64,000 nucleotides of DNA from Corynebacterium sp. 21KM1197 (GCF_033783015.1 NZ_CP123907.1:1922001-1986000), one strand, 5' to 3'. Shown: positions 53,182 to 62,441, counted from the first letter of the stretch. Notes: generated from the sequence alone by a model not told the origin. A program made the numbers and translations.

Positions 53182-53223
53182 GGGACCTTCTCACCGCTCA
53201 CACTACCCCACCAAAGCCCATTT

Positions 53224-53239
53224 CGGAAGAATCTTTCCG
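53224..53239. promoter_or_regulatory. HipB operator candidate 2
   Basis: CGGAA (53224-53228) and TTCCG (53235-53239) with a 6-bp spacer, also preceded by TTT as in the first site. It lies just after the stop of hmuV, so binding here might also affect read-through into hipBA. Confidence 0.7.
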
Positions 53240-53256
53240 CCACACTGAAACCACAC

Positions 53257-54057
53257 TCACTCCCCCGCGGGCATCGGCGGGAACTCCACCCCCGCCGTCG
53301 CGGCGGGCCTAATCCACAGCCCCGCCCCCGGAACCCTATCCACCGCCACCGGCCACTGATACACCTCGCTGAGACGTTCGGCGGTGCATACCTCCTCGGG
53401 CGTGCCCACGGCGGCCAGATGGCCGTCGTGAAGCAAAGCCAGGCGGTCGCAGAATCGGGAGGCCGCGCCCAGGTCGTGCAGCACCACGATCACCGCCACC
53501 CCCGCAGCGGCCAGGTGCCGCGCCAGGTGCAGGGTGTGCTCCTGGTAGCCCACGTCCATCGCGGCGGTGGGTTCGTCGAGGAGCACGCAGCGCGCCTGCT
53601 GCGCGATCACGCGGGCCAGGGCCACCCGCGCCCGCTCCCCGCCGGAGAGCGTGGTGATGTCTCTTTCCTGTAATTCGTGCAGGTTGAGCACCCCGAGCGC
53701 GTACTCGATGATCTCCCGATCCCGCTGCGGTTCCCGGGGCCAAGGGGTGCGGCCCAGGGCCACCACGTCGCGCACGAGGTGAGCAAAGGAAACGGCAGTG
53801 TCCTGCGTCATGACCGCCCGCAGGCGCGCGGCCTCGCGCGGGCGGTACTCGCCGTAGGGTCTGCCCGCCAGCAGCACCTCCCCGACGGCCGTGGCGTGAT
53901 CGCCCGCCAGGGCGGCCAGCAGCGTGGACTTCCCCGCCCCGTTGGGGCCGATGAGGCCCAGTACCTCGCCGGGGTGGACTTCCAGGGAGACGTCGCTTAG
54001 TAATTCCTTGCCGCGTATCCGCACGCTGATGCCGCGCGCCGCTAGAACCGGGGTCAT
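53257..54057 (-). CDS. hmuV: Haemin ABC transporter ATPase HmuV
   Basis: A 266-residue ABC ATPase of the haem/siderophore importer group. Walker A is GPNGAGKSTLLAAL, the signature TLSGGERARVALARV, Walker B CVLLDEPTAAMD and the switch His in VVLHDLGAAS. The start codon overlaps the hmuU stop (ATGA); the longer upstream frame is antisense-like noise. With HmuU and HmuT it forms the haem importer. It is the last gene of the htaA-hmuTUV operon. Confidence 0.93.
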   Translation of the reverse strand: MTPVLAARGISVRIRGKELLSDVSLEVHPGEVLGLIGPNGAGKSTLLAALAGDHATAVGEVLLAGRPYGEYRPREAARLRAVMTQDTAVSFAHLVRDVVALGRTPWPREPQRDREIIEYALGVLNLHELQERDITTLSGGERARVALARVIAQQARCVLLDEPTAAMDVGYQEHTLHLARHLAAAGVAVIVVLHDLGAASRFCDRLALLHDGHLAAVGTPEEVCTAERLSEVYQWPVAVDRVPGAGLWIRPAATAGVEFPPMPAGE

Positions 54058-55178
54058 GCGTGGCCCCCTCGGCGCAGGCTGCGGCGCAGCAACAGGAAGA
54101 ACGTGGGCCCGCCTACCAGGGCGGTGAATACCCCGATGGGCAGATCGGCAAAGGGAATGAGGGTGCGCGCCGCCAAATCGGAGAGCGTGACCAGCACGCC
54201 GCCGCCCAGGCAGGAAAGGCCCATGAGCCAGCCGTGGGAGGGGCCCACCGCCTGGCGCAGAATGTGCGGCACGATGAGTCCCACGAAGCCAATCACCCCG
54301 GCAAAGGCCACGGCAGAGGCCGCAAGCGCGGTGGAGAGCCCCACGATGAGCACACGGGTGAGCCCTACGTTGAGGCCCACGTGCTCGGCGGCGCGCTCCC
54401 CCAGGCTCAGCACGTCCAGGCGACCCGCGATCAGGCAGGCCACCACCACGCACGCCACGATGGGGGCGGCCACGGTGCCCACGTGCGACCACAGCGCGCC
54501 GTTGAGGGAACCCATCTGCCAGAAGATGATCTGCTCGCGCGCAGAGGTGGGGGCCAGGAAGATCAGAATGGAGATCGCCGCCCCGGCCACCGCGTTCACC
54601 GCGATGCCCGTGAGGATCAGGGTGACCACCCGCACCTCCCCGTCAAAGGAGGCCAGGCGGTACACCGCCACGGCGGTGAGCAGGCCGGTGATAAAGGCCA
54701 GGAGCGGAATGGTGGCCAGCCCGGCAAAACTCAGGCCAAAGACGATCCCGGCGGCCGCCCCCACCCCGGCCCCGGAGGTCACCCCGATCACGGAGGGCTC
54801 GGCCAGGGGATTGCCAAAAAGCCCCTGGAGCAGGGTTCCCGCCACCGCCAGGGCGGCCCCCACCAGCAGGCCCAGCACGATGCGCGGCAGGCGAATCTGC
54901 CAGATCACGCTGGTGGATAGTTCCTGCCCTCCGGGCCCCGCCAGCAGGGCCTGGCCCACCTCCGCGAGCGGGAGGCTAAATTGCCCCAGCGCGAGGTTGG
55001 CCACCAGGGACACCACCAGGGCGGCCGTCAGCACGGCCAGGGTGATGAGGCGGGCGCGGGCACGCCGCGCCAGGGCCGAGCCTCCCCGGCCCATACTTTG
55101 CGACGCCTCCCCTCCCCCGGATTGCTTCCGAGGCACCGCAAGCGCGCGCGGCGACTCGCCGGTGTCCCCCGAACTCAC
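54054..55178 (-). CDS. hmuU: Haemin ABC transporter permease HmuU
   Basis: A 374-residue FecCD-family permease with about ten membrane segments. RLPRIVLGLLVGAALAVAGT, LFGNPLAEPSVIGVTSGAG and GFVGLIVPHILRQAVGPSH are the family motifs. The N-terminus carries a polar extension of some 40 residues before the first helix. The GTG start overlaps the hmuT stop (GTGA). Haem specificity is inferred from the neighbouring HtaA and HmuT rather than from this sequence. Confidence 0.92.
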   Translation of the reverse strand: MSSGDTGESPRALAVPRKQSGGGEASQSMGRGGSALARRARARLITLAVLTAALVVSLVANLALGQFSLPLAEVGQALLAGPGGQELSTSVIWQIRLPRIVLGLLVGAALAVAGTLLQGLFGNPLAEPSVIGVTSGAGVGAAAGIVFGLSFAGLATIPLLAFITGLLTAVAVYRLASFDGEVRVVTLILTGIAVNAVAGAAISILIFLAPTSAREQIIFWQMGSLNGALWSHVGTVAAPIVACVVVACLIAGRLDVLSLGERAAEHVGLNVGLTRVLIVGLSTALAASAVAFAGVIGFVGLIVPHILRQAVGPSHGWLMGLSCLGGGVLVTLSDLAARTLIPFADLPIGVFTALVGGPTFFLLLRRSLRRGGHA

Positions 55179-56287
55179 TGATTCGCCCCCGCGTCCTCAC
55201 CCAGGTACACGGCCTGAGCCGCGCGCACCAGGGAGAGCCCGGCCTGCGGCCCCATCGAGATGGCCTCGGAGTCAGGAAGCGAGACAATGCGACGGTTCTT
55301 CCCCGCCTCCGTCTGCGCCACGCCGGGGCGCGCCAGCAACCCCTCCACGCCGCCCACGGATTCCAGTCCCTTTTCCATCACCACGATCACCTCGGGGTTG
55401 AGTTCCGCCAGGGACTCCGCGTTGGCGGGCTTGACGTCCACGATCCCGGCCTCGCTGGCCACGTCGCGCCCGCCCAGGGCCTCGATCATGCCGTCGGCAC
55501 CGCTGCCCTGGCCCAGGATGAAAAACACCCCGCCGTTGCCGCGCATGTAGAGGTAGGCCATGCGCAGGCGATCATCGCCATAAGGGGCGAGGTCGCTGAC
55601 CTCCGTGCTGGCCTGCTCCATCTGGGCGCGGGTGCGCTCGGCGAGGGCCTTGCCCTCCTCGCGCACGCCCAAGGCTCCGGCCACCAGGGTGATGTCATCC
55701 TCCAGGGAATCGCGGTTACGCCGTGGATCAAGCACGGCCACGGGCACCCCGGCATCGCGGATCTGCTGGATCACCTCGGGCGGGCCCACGGACTCGTCCA
55801 CGAGCACCACGCTGGGGCGCAATTGCAGTATGGCCTCCGCGTTGAGGCTGTGGCCGCTCTCGGTGACCACGGGAAGATCGGCCAGGGCCGGTTCCTCGGA
55901 GGAAACCGTGCGCCCCACGATGTTCTCGCCCAGGCCCAATCCGCTCACGGTGCGCGAGAGCGTGCCATACATGTCCAGGGCGAGGATTCGGGAGACGTCG
56001 GTGACCTCCACGGGGGTTCCGGTGGCGTCGCTAAAGCTCACCGGAAGTTGCGGCTGGGCGGCCTCGGTGACCGGCTCGATGTCTCCCACCGGCTGCGCGG
56101 AGGAGGGCCCCTGGAGGGTGTGCGGGTCCGGGGCGTCGCCGCGCGCGGGAAGTTGTTCCACGGCGTTGGTGGCCCCGTCCGTAGCGTTCTGGGTGTTCTC
56201 CGCCGAGGTGCCGCAGGCGCTGAGTCCCAGGCCGCTGAGGGACGCTACCAGTCCCAGGGTGATGAGCGTGGTTGCCTTATGCTTCAT
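55175..56287 (-). CDS. hmuT: Haemin-binding lipoprotein HmuT
   Basis: A 370-residue lipoprotein: signal peptide MKHKATTLITLGLVASLSGL and lipobox LSAC, then an Ala/Thr/Asn-rich linker of about 50 residues. The mature domain is of the HmuT/BtuF type, with ILALDMYGTLSRTVSGLGLG, LRPSVVLVDESVGPPEVIQQ and LNPEVIVVMEKGLESVGG. TESGHSLNAE and AYLYMRG hold a His and a Tyr in positions like the axial haem ligands known for corynebacterial HmuT. It overlaps htaA by 11 bp. Confidence 0.92.
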   Translation of the reverse strand: MKHKATTLITLGLVASLSGLGLSACGTSAENTQNATDGATNAVEQLPARGDAPDPHTLQGPSSAQPVGDIEPVTEAAQPQLPVSFSDATGTPVEVTDVSRILALDMYGTLSRTVSGLGLGENIVGRTVSSEEPALADLPVVTESGHSLNAEAILQLRPSVVLVDESVGPPEVIQQIRDAGVPVAVLDPRRNRDSLEDDITLVAGALGVREEGKALAERTRAQMEQASTEVSDLAPYGDDRLRMAYLYMRGNGGVFFILGQGSGADGMIEALGGRDVASEAGIVDVKPANAESLAELNPEVIVVMEKGLESVGGVEGLLARPGVAQTEAGKNRRIVSLPDSEAISMGPQAGLSLVRAAQAVYLGEDAGANQ

Positions 56288-58766
56288 AATCGCCTTCCGT
56301 TTTCTTTGCCGCCCTGCGGCCCGTCAAGAGGTACACGCCCAGGCCCGCCAGGCCGAGCACCATCACCGCCAGAGAGGGCGGGGTCATGGGGTTTTCCGCC
56401 AGCGCCACCGCCGCGCTGCGCGGCGCTGCCTGCTTGCTGTCCAGCAGGCTCGTGCGCGAGCCGGAACGCGCGGCATCCATCTCCAGGGGCACCGCCGCCT
56501 CCGTGGTCTCCGTGCTTTGTTCCTGATTCTTTTCCAGCGCCGCGATGTCCTCCTTGGAGAGGGGCTTGGCTCCCGTCCCGGCGCTCTTCGCGGCCTCCGC
56601 GCCGGTCACGGCCCCGCAACTCGCGCTGCCGGAGAGCGCGGCCTTGAAACTCACCGGGGCCATCTCCGTGCCCGCCGGGTAGAAATCACCCAGGGCCGTG
56701 GCCCCGGCCTGCGTGAGGGAGGCCGCGGCGGTGCCGTCCAGCACATCCGCGTTCACGCTGGTATTTACCGCCAGCTCAGCCACCGCAATGCGGCCGTAGT
56801 TCACGGCGTTGCCCTCGGTATCGTTCGAGGTCACCTCCGCGATCAGGGTTCCGGCCCCACCCGCAAACTGAATCTCGGGATTGGCGATGGTGGTGTTGAG
56901 CACCCCATCGTGCCCATAGAACGTCACCGATCCGCCGTGGCTGATGGTGCCGCGCGCCGCCGAGGTATCCACCGCCCCCTGGCTTCCGCTAAACACAAAG
57001 GCACCGCCGGATTCCGTGGCTCCGCTTAGCCGCCACCCGCCGTGCGCAATCGGCCCGCGCACATAGGTGCGGAAGGAATCCTTCACGCCCCAGCCCAGGC
57101 GCGCGTCCGAGACCGCCCGCGTCGCCCCCTCATCGCAGGTTCCGCCGTTGCTTATCGACGCCCCCTGGCCGTTATTTCCCGTATTACCCGGGGCAGCCGG
57201 TGCGCTCGCGCCCCGCGCCGGTGCCGCGACGTCGAGCGCGGGTCGCCCCTGGCCGGAGGGTGCGGAGGGTGCGGCCTGCTGGCCACCCGGCGCGGTACCG
57301 GCATCCTGCGCCCCGGAAGAGGCGGGCGTGCTGGCCGCGTATTCGCTCAGCCCCTCGCCGGAGCCGCACTCGGCCGCGCCGCTCACCGCCAGGGTCACGT
57401 CCAGGGGATCGGCCTGGTTATTGCCCTCGCCGTAGTTGCCGCCAAAGGCCCGGTTCCCCTCGGCGGTGATGTATCCCCCGCCGCTCAGGCGCACCTCGCC
57501 GGAGGCCAGGGCCTCCTGAGTGATGGAGCTATCCAGGGTGAACTCCGCGATCACCGCCTGAGTTCCGGTTTCCTGGCCGGTGACCTTGGCCCCGGCGGTG
57601 GGGCGGTTCACGGTATTGGACGTGAAATCCGCGATGAACTGCGCCTGGTTGCCGCGCACCTTCACGCTCATCGCGCTCAGTTCAATCTTGAGCAGCCCCA
57701 GGTGTCCGTGCAGGCTCAGGCTGCCCGCCAGGGGAATATCCGCGCCCTCCGGGGTCACGGTGGCCTGGCCCTGCGGGGAGCTAAAGGCAAATTGCCCGTC
57801 CGCGCCGCCCTGGGAGCCCCGGTATTCCACCCCGTTGAGGTCCCAGCCGCCCAGGGCGATGGGCCCGGTGAGGTAGTTGCGGAAGGACTGCTTGATCCCC
57901 CAGCCCGCGGACGCCGAGGTGACCTCGGCGCACTCGGTAGAGGTCGGCGGAGTCACCCCGGTGGCGGGGCGCTGCGGCTCGGGAGCCGAGGGTTCCGCGG
58001 GGGCTGCGGGGGCTGTGGGCTGCGCCGCTGGCTGCCCCGGTGCCTGCGCCAGCGCCACCGAGGTATCCACCCCCGCGCACTCGCCTTCGCCCGGCGCGGT
58101 GCTCAACCGCAGGGTGGCGGTATCCCCCTCGTTATTGCCCTCCCCGTAATTGCCACCCAGGGCCTGGTTGGCCTCCTCCGTGAGCCGGGTGGCGGCGGTG
58201 AGCGTGGCGGTGCCGTCGGAAGCAAGGGCCTGGGAGAGCGGCTGATCCAGGCTGAGCGTGGCCAGCGGCACGCGCTCCCCGCTGCCGCCGCCGAAGCCCA
58301 GCACGCTGGAGAGCAGCGCCGGGGAATCGCTGCCCATGCGGCCCACGATCTGCCCCTGGGTGCCGCGAATCTGCACCTCCAGGTCGCTCATGGTGATGTT
58401 GAGTGCGCCGAAGTGCCCATGCAGGCGCACCGCCCCGCTCAGGGGAATATCGGCATCATCACCGCTGAGCGTGGCGCGCTCGGTATCGGCGTTAAACCGG
58501 AAGGCACCGTCGCCGCCCTTCTCCTCCCCGTGGAACTCCGCCCCGTCGAGTTCCCAGCCGCCCATCGCTATGGGCCCGGCGAGGTAGTTGCGGAAGGACT
58601 GCTTGATCCCCCAATCCAGGCTACCGGCCGTCAGGCCTCGACATTCCTGGGCCTGCGCCACCGGCACTATCGACGCCACCGGCCCCAACACCGGAGCGGA
58701 TACGAGGCTCAGACCGGCAACGGCCACCGAGGCCGCCAGTGCTTTCCAGGGCGGGGCGGAGCGCAT
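56277..58766 (-). CDS. htaA: Surface haem-binding protein HtaA with three CR domains
   Basis: An 829-residue exported protein that binds haem or haemoglobin at the cell surface and hands it to HmuT. It has a signal peptide at 1-40 ending VAQAQ and three HtaA/CR repeats beginning near residues 50, 289 and 557 (LDWGIKQSFRNYLAGPI, GWGIKQSFRNYLTGPI, GWGVKDSFRTYVRGPI). Each has the conserved Tyr and a later His in a GHxG motif (HGHFG, HGHLG, YGHDG). Low-complexity Pro/Ala linkers separate the repeats. A membrane anchor (SLAVMVLGLAGLGVYLL) near 795-815 is followed by RRAAKK. Classical HtaA has two CR domains, so three is unusual. It is the first gene of the haem operon. Confidence 0.93.
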   Translation of the reverse strand: MRSAPPWKALAASVAVAGLSLVSAPVLGPVASIVPVAQAQECRGLTAGSLDWGIKQSFRNYLAGPIAMGGWELDGAEFHGEEKGGDGAFRFNADTERATLSGDDADIPLSGAVRLHGHFGALNITMSDLEVQIRGTQGQIVGRMGSDSPALLSSVLGFGGGSGERVPLATLSLDQPLSQALASDGTATLTAATRLTEEANQALGGNYGEGNNEGDTATLRLSTAPGEGECAGVDTSVALAQAPGQPAAQPTAPAAPAEPSAPEPQRPATGVTPPTSTECAEVTSASAGWGIKQSFRNYLTGPIALGGWDLNGVEYRGSQGGADGQFAFSSPQGQATVTPEGADIPLAGSLSLHGHLGLLKIELSAMSVKVRGNQAQFIADFTSNTVNRPTAGAKVTGQETGTQAVIAEFTLDSSITQEALASGEVRLSGGGYITAEGNRAFGGNYGEGNNQADPLDVTLAVSGAAECGSGEGLSEYAASTPASSGAQDAGTAPGGQQAAPSAPSGQGRPALDVAAPARGASAPAAPGNTGNNGQGASISNGGTCDEGATRAVSDARLGWGVKDSFRTYVRGPIAHGGWRLSGATESGGAFVFSGSQGAVDTSAARGTISHGGSVTFYGHDGVLNTTIANPEIQFAGGAGTLIAEVTSNDTEGNAVNYGRIAVAELAVNTSVNADVLDGTAAASLTQAGATALGDFYPAGTEMAPVSFKAALSGSASCGAVTGAEAAKSAGTGAKPLSKEDIAALEKNQEQSTETTEAAVPLEMDAARSGSRTSLLDSKQAAPRSAAVALAENPMTPPSLAVMVLGLAGLGVYLLTGRRAAKKTEGDYEA

Positions 58767-58805
58767 ATCTTCAGGTTCCTCTCAACAATCCGTGGCCTCA
58801 CCTTT

Positions 58806-58825
58806 TAAGGGAAACCTTAGTAAGG
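58806..58825. promoter_or_regulatory. Alternating TAAGG/CCTTA half-sites upstream of htaA
   Basis: TAAGG (58806-58810), CCTTA (58815-58819) and TAAGG (58821-58825) form two overlapping inverted repeats 40-60 bp upstream of the htaA start. They resemble DtxR half-sites (TTAGG/CCTAA) but with the wrong spacing, so they may bind DtxR weakly or another haem/iron regulator such as HrrA or ChrA. Confidence 0.4.
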
Positions 58826-59025
58826 GAACACTACCCCGCCCATACGCACCGCGTAAAGCATACTTTTTACTGCCCCCGCCGCACCTATCACCCCCAAAAC
58901 TACCTCCGCCGCCTGGAGGCCATACCCCACCGGCTAACATCGGAGAGGTCCGTGGCGATAACACTCACAAGGGCTCCGCGAGCCCGTGAGAACTAGTCGC
59001 CTCCCATAGTGTGAAAAGTATCTGT

Positions 59026-60390
59026 ATGCCGCGTCGCTCGCTCCACCGCACCCGGGTTTTTAGCCCCGCCACCTTGGTCTTTGCCCTGCTCTTTGGTGTG
59101 GCTAACGCCGCGATATGGTTCCACCGTCAATCCACCGATGATTGGGCCTCCCTGTGGATCGCGGGCGAGATGGTGGTGCGCGGGGATACCCACCTGCTCT
59201 ACGACATCTGGGAAAAAGACTTTTCCCGCTGGACCGAGCGGGTGTGGTTGGCCTACGTGGAGGACAACCCCAACTACAACTTCCCCCACCCCTTCGTGCA
59301 TATCCCGCTGGTGGCCTGGTTTACCTCCCTGCTCACCCAGATCATGAGTTACGGCACCTCGGAGGTGCTCCTCACCTTTGCCCAGGGATTCTGCCTGGTC
59401 ACCCTCGTGGCCTCGGCGTACACGCTGTGGTTCAAAAGGCCCATGCGGTTGCCTCACCTCGCGGCGGCCACCGCCGTGTTGTGGCTCACCGCCGCCTTTC
59501 AGCTTTCCTCCAGTATCGGCCAGACCACCCCGCTCATCCTGGCGGCCATCGCCTATGGCCTGGCCATGGCGGCGCACCGTCCCCTGCTCTCGGGCTTCGT
59601 GCTGGGAATCGCGGCCGCTATCAAGCTCACCCCGCTGAGCCTGCTCGTTCCCCTCATCATATTCCGGGGGACCCGGCGCGCGGCACTGGTCACGGCGGCC
59701 ACGGCGGCGTCGATAGTGCTGCTCTCGCTACTGCTCGCGGGCCCGGACGTATTCCAGGAGTGGATGAGCACCCTGTCCTGGCTCAATAGCAGCGGGATTG
59801 TGGACACGGTGAATCAGAGTTTTACCTCCGTGCTGCTGGAGCCCACCACGGAAACCACCATGCAGATGGGCAAGCGCACGGAAGAACTCCACGTGCCCAT
59901 CGTGGCGGATATTCCGCTGTGGATCACCGCCATCTCGCGCGGCGCCACCATCGTGGGGCTGATCGGCGTGTGCTGGGCGGCGCTGCGCAACCGCGAGCGC
60001 GCCTTTGAGATCCTCTCCGTGGGTGGCTTCACCCTGGCCACCCTCACCGCGGGGATCATGTGGACGCACTACCTCATCATCGTGGCCCTGCCCATCATGG
60101 GCACCCTGGCGCTGACCCCCCGCCACCGCATCAAGGTGGTCTACCCCGCCCTGGCGCTCTTTACCGCCCTGCTCCTGCCGCCCTTTGCCCAAGAATCTCC
60201 GTTCTACGTGCCGTGGCTGGGGTTGGTTTCCCTCTCCCTGCACCTGATCCTCTTCCTCGTGGTGGTGGGCGCGCCGCGCACCCGGCGAAATGCTCCGCGC
60301 GCGGCCCGGCGCAGACGGAAAACTCCGCCCGCCGCCGCCATTCCCACGCCCGATTCCCAGCAGATAGATAAGGATCGCCTCGTAGCATGA
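59026..60390 (+). CDS. GT87-type polyprenyl-phosphate mannosyltransferase-like membrane protein (DUF2029), copy 1
   Basis: A 454-residue polytopic protein of the DUF2029/GT87 family, which in actinobacteria includes mannosyltransferases that use polyprenyl-phosphate mannose outside the membrane. The first loop DDWASLWIAGEMVVRGDTHLLYD has the Asp-rich catalytic region, followed by 10-12 hydrophobic segments; IKLTPLSLLVPLIIF is the usual central K.TP motif. The C-terminal tail is strongly basic. The ATG at 59026 has GAAAAG upstream; a GTG at 59011 is also in frame. It overlaps the next homologous gene by 4 bp. The acceptor is unknown; lipoarabinomannan-type glycans are a guess. Confidence 0.75.
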   Translation: MPRRSLHRTRVFSPATLVFALLFGVANAAIWFHRQSTDDWASLWIAGEMVVRGDTHLLYDIWEKDFSRWTERVWLAYVEDNPNYNFPHPFVHIPLVAWFTSLLTQIMSYGTSEVLLTFAQGFCLVTLVASAYTLWFKRPMRLPHLAAATAVLWLTAAFQLSSSIGQTTPLILAAIAYGLAMAAHRPLLSGFVLGIAAAIKLTPLSLLVPLIIFRGTRRAALVTAATAASIVLLSLLLAGPDVFQEWMSTLSWLNSSGIVDTVNQSFTSVLLEPTTETTMQMGKRTEELHVPIVADIPLWITAISRGATIVGLIGVCWAALRNRERAFEILSVGGFTLATLTAGIMWTHYLIIVALPIMGTLALTPRHRIKVVYPALALFTALLLPPFAQESPFYVPWLGLVSLSLHLILFLVVVGAPRTRRNAPRAARRRRKTPPAAAIPTPDSQQIDKDRLVA

Positions 60391-61838
60391 GTTCTCCTGC
60401 GGCCTCTCCTCGCGCGCTCAGCCCCGCGATTCTCATCACGGCGGCCCTCCTGGGGATCGCCAATGCCCTGTTGTGGATCGCCCAGGCAGACAGCAGCAAC
60501 CTCGGCACCATCTGGAAGGCCGGGGAGTTTGTCCGCGCCGGTGATACGTTCCGCCTCTACAACTTCTCCTCCTACCCCGATCAGCCCTTCCTCTACCTGC
60601 CGCTGCTTGCGGCGCTCACCGCGCCCCTCACCGCCGTGTTCTCCTTTGAGGTCGCGCAGTTCCTCCTGGTCCTGGCCCAGGGGTTCTGCCTGGTGCTGCT
60701 GGTGGCCAGCGCTTACGCCCTGTGGTTCAAGCGCACCATGCCGCTGGCCTGGTTGGTTCCCACCTCGATCCTGGCGTGGTTCAGCGCGGCCTTTCAGATG
60801 GGCAGCGCCACCGGCCACATCAGCGTTGTAGCCCTCGCGGCCGTCACCTGGGCACTCACCGCCACGCGCAGGCACGCGGTGCTCAGCGGACTGGTGCTCG
60901 GGGTGGCGGGTTCCCTCACTCTGACGCCGCTGGTGCTCGTCATTCCGCTGCTCCTGTGGTCGAGCACCCGTCTCGCCGGGGCCTGGGCCATCGTGGGGGC
61001 CGGGGCTGCGGTGGTGCTCTCCGCGCTGTCCACCGGGCTATTTAGCGTGCGCGAGTGGGTGGGTGCCCTGCGCGAGGTACTCGGCGGGGCCGTGATCAAC
61101 AAGGAAAACCAAGCCTTTAGCGCCATCGTGATGGGCCACCGGGAACCCCTGCCTCGCGGCGTGGACACCCAGGTGCTTACCGAGGTCCCCGCCTGGCTTC
61201 ACCTCGTCCCCCTGCTCGCGGCGCTGCTCATCGCCGCCGCCACCTGCTGGGTGGCGTGGCTCAACGCCCGATACGCCCAGGAGATTCTGCTCATCGGCTG
61301 GCTGTGCGCCGCCTACCTCGCCTGCCCCCTACTGTGGACGCACTCCCTGCTCTTCTTGGTGCTCCCCATCGCGGGAATCCTGGCGATGGTGCGCCCGCGC
61401 CGTTACCAGGACGCCCTGTGGACCCCGCTGGCCATCATCGCGCTGCTGCTCTTTTGGCCGCTCGCCTCCAGCACCAGCTTCGAGGATGATGGCATGGGAG
61501 TTCCCTGGGGTGGGCTCCTGGCCGCGCTGCTCATCACCGTGCTTTTCCTGCTCGCCGCAGCCGCCCCCACCAGGGAACCTGGCCGAGCACTCGGTGAATC
61601 CGCTCCCCTCTCCGATACCGCCGAAGCCACGGCGGAGGAGGCAGCGGATAGCCTCGTTGATGACGCCCCCAATATCCGGGAGTGGTACCAGCAGGGATCC
61701 CAGCGACTCCGGGAGGCCTGGCACCGGCGCACGGAACGCCACAGTCACAGGGAACCGCGCGCGGAATCCCGCAAGGAGAAGGACGAGGAGAAGGATTCCG
61801 CACGGGAGTCCCGGGACGCCGACTACGACCTGGATTAG
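60387..61838 (+). CDS. GT87-type membrane glycosyltransferase-like protein (DUF2029), copy 2
   Basis: A 483-residue paralogue of the preceding gene: IWKAGEFVRAGDTFRLYNF corresponds to the first-loop motif, FLLVLAQGFCLVLLVASAYALWFKRTMP to its FAQGFCLVTLVASAYTLWFKRPM region (shared block cited by position 92-119), and TPLVLVIPLLLW to the central motif, though the preceding Lys is replaced by Leu-Thr. The first acidic pair is also changed (ADSSNLGTIWKAG). The C-terminal 90 residues are cytoplasmic and highly charged (acidic then RHSHREPRAESRKEKDEEKD). The ATGA overlap implies coupled synthesis, so the two may work as a pair. Confidence 0.72.
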   Translation: MSSPAASPRALSPAILITAALLGIANALLWIAQADSSNLGTIWKAGEFVRAGDTFRLYNFSSYPDQPFLYLPLLAALTAPLTAVFSFEVAQFLLVLAQGFCLVLLVASAYALWFKRTMPLAWLVPTSILAWFSAAFQMGSATGHISVVALAAVTWALTATRRHAVLSGLVLGVAGSLTLTPLVLVIPLLLWSSTRLAGAWAIVGAGAAVVLSALSTGLFSVREWVGALREVLGGAVINKENQAFSAIVMGHREPLPRGVDTQVLTEVPAWLHLVPLLAALLIAAATCWVAWLNARYAQEILLIGWLCAAYLACPLLWTHSLLFLVLPIAGILAMVRPRRYQDALWTPLAIIALLLFWPLASSTSFEDDGMGVPWGGLLAALLITVLFLLAAAAPTREPGRALGESAPLSDTAEATAEEAADSLVDDAPNIREWYQQGSQRLREAWHRRTERHSHREPRAESRKEKDEEKDSARESRDADYDLD

Positions 61839-62005
61839 CCTCTCCGGACGCATCGGGAATATCCGGGAATACACCGTTCGGCGGCGCTGTTAAGGTATAG
61901 AGGAATATCGTATTGTTCCCGCGCGTGGGGTTCTATCCGGCGTCTCTAAGCCGGAGGCTCATCCCCACCGCGGGCCTCTTTGTGGAAGGACTCCCCCGCC
62001 CCATC

Positions 62006-62386
62006 ATGCTCATCGCTGGTTTTATCTTTGCCCTCCTGGCCGCCCTCGTGCACGTATTCATCTTCTACCTTGAGTCCTTCGCCTGGGAGGGCGATCGCGC
62101 CCGCGCGCTCTTTGGCACCACCCCGGAATCCGCGCGACTGACCAAGTTCAACGCCTATAACCAGGGATTTTATAACTTCTTCCTGGCGGTGCTGGTATTC
62201 GCCGGACTGGTGACGCTGCTGTGGAGCCGCACCGTGGGCATCACCCTGGCCCTGGCGGGCGTGACCCCCATGCTGGCGGCGGCCATCGTGCTGTTCGTCT
62301 CCTCCGTGCCGCACCGCCAGGCCGCCATCAAGCAGGGCTCCTTCCCGCTGCTGGCCATGATCTTCCTGGTTCTCGCCGCCGTATAA
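62006..62386 (+). CDS. DUF1304 family integral membrane protein
   Basis: A 126-residue membrane protein with four hydrophobic segments. LVHVFIFYLESFAW, FNAYNQGFYNFFLAVLVFAGL and SSVPHRQAAIKQGSFPLLAM are the DUF1304 signature elements; the family has no assigned function. The frame is open from 61913, but the ATG at 62006 gives the usual length. The preceding 167 bp contain two tandem CGGGAATA units near 61855-61871 and no other gene. Confidence 0.82.
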   Translation: MLIAGFIFALLAALVHVFIFYLESFAWEGDRARALFGTTPESARLTKFNAYNQGFYNFFLAVLVFAGLVTLLWSRTVGITLALAGVTPMLAAAIVLFVSSVPHRQAAIKQGSFPLLAMIFLVLAAV

Positions 62387-62441
62387 CTCCGTATAACTCC
62401 ACATAACGCCGTATCACTCACGATCCCCGCGCGGACTGCGC

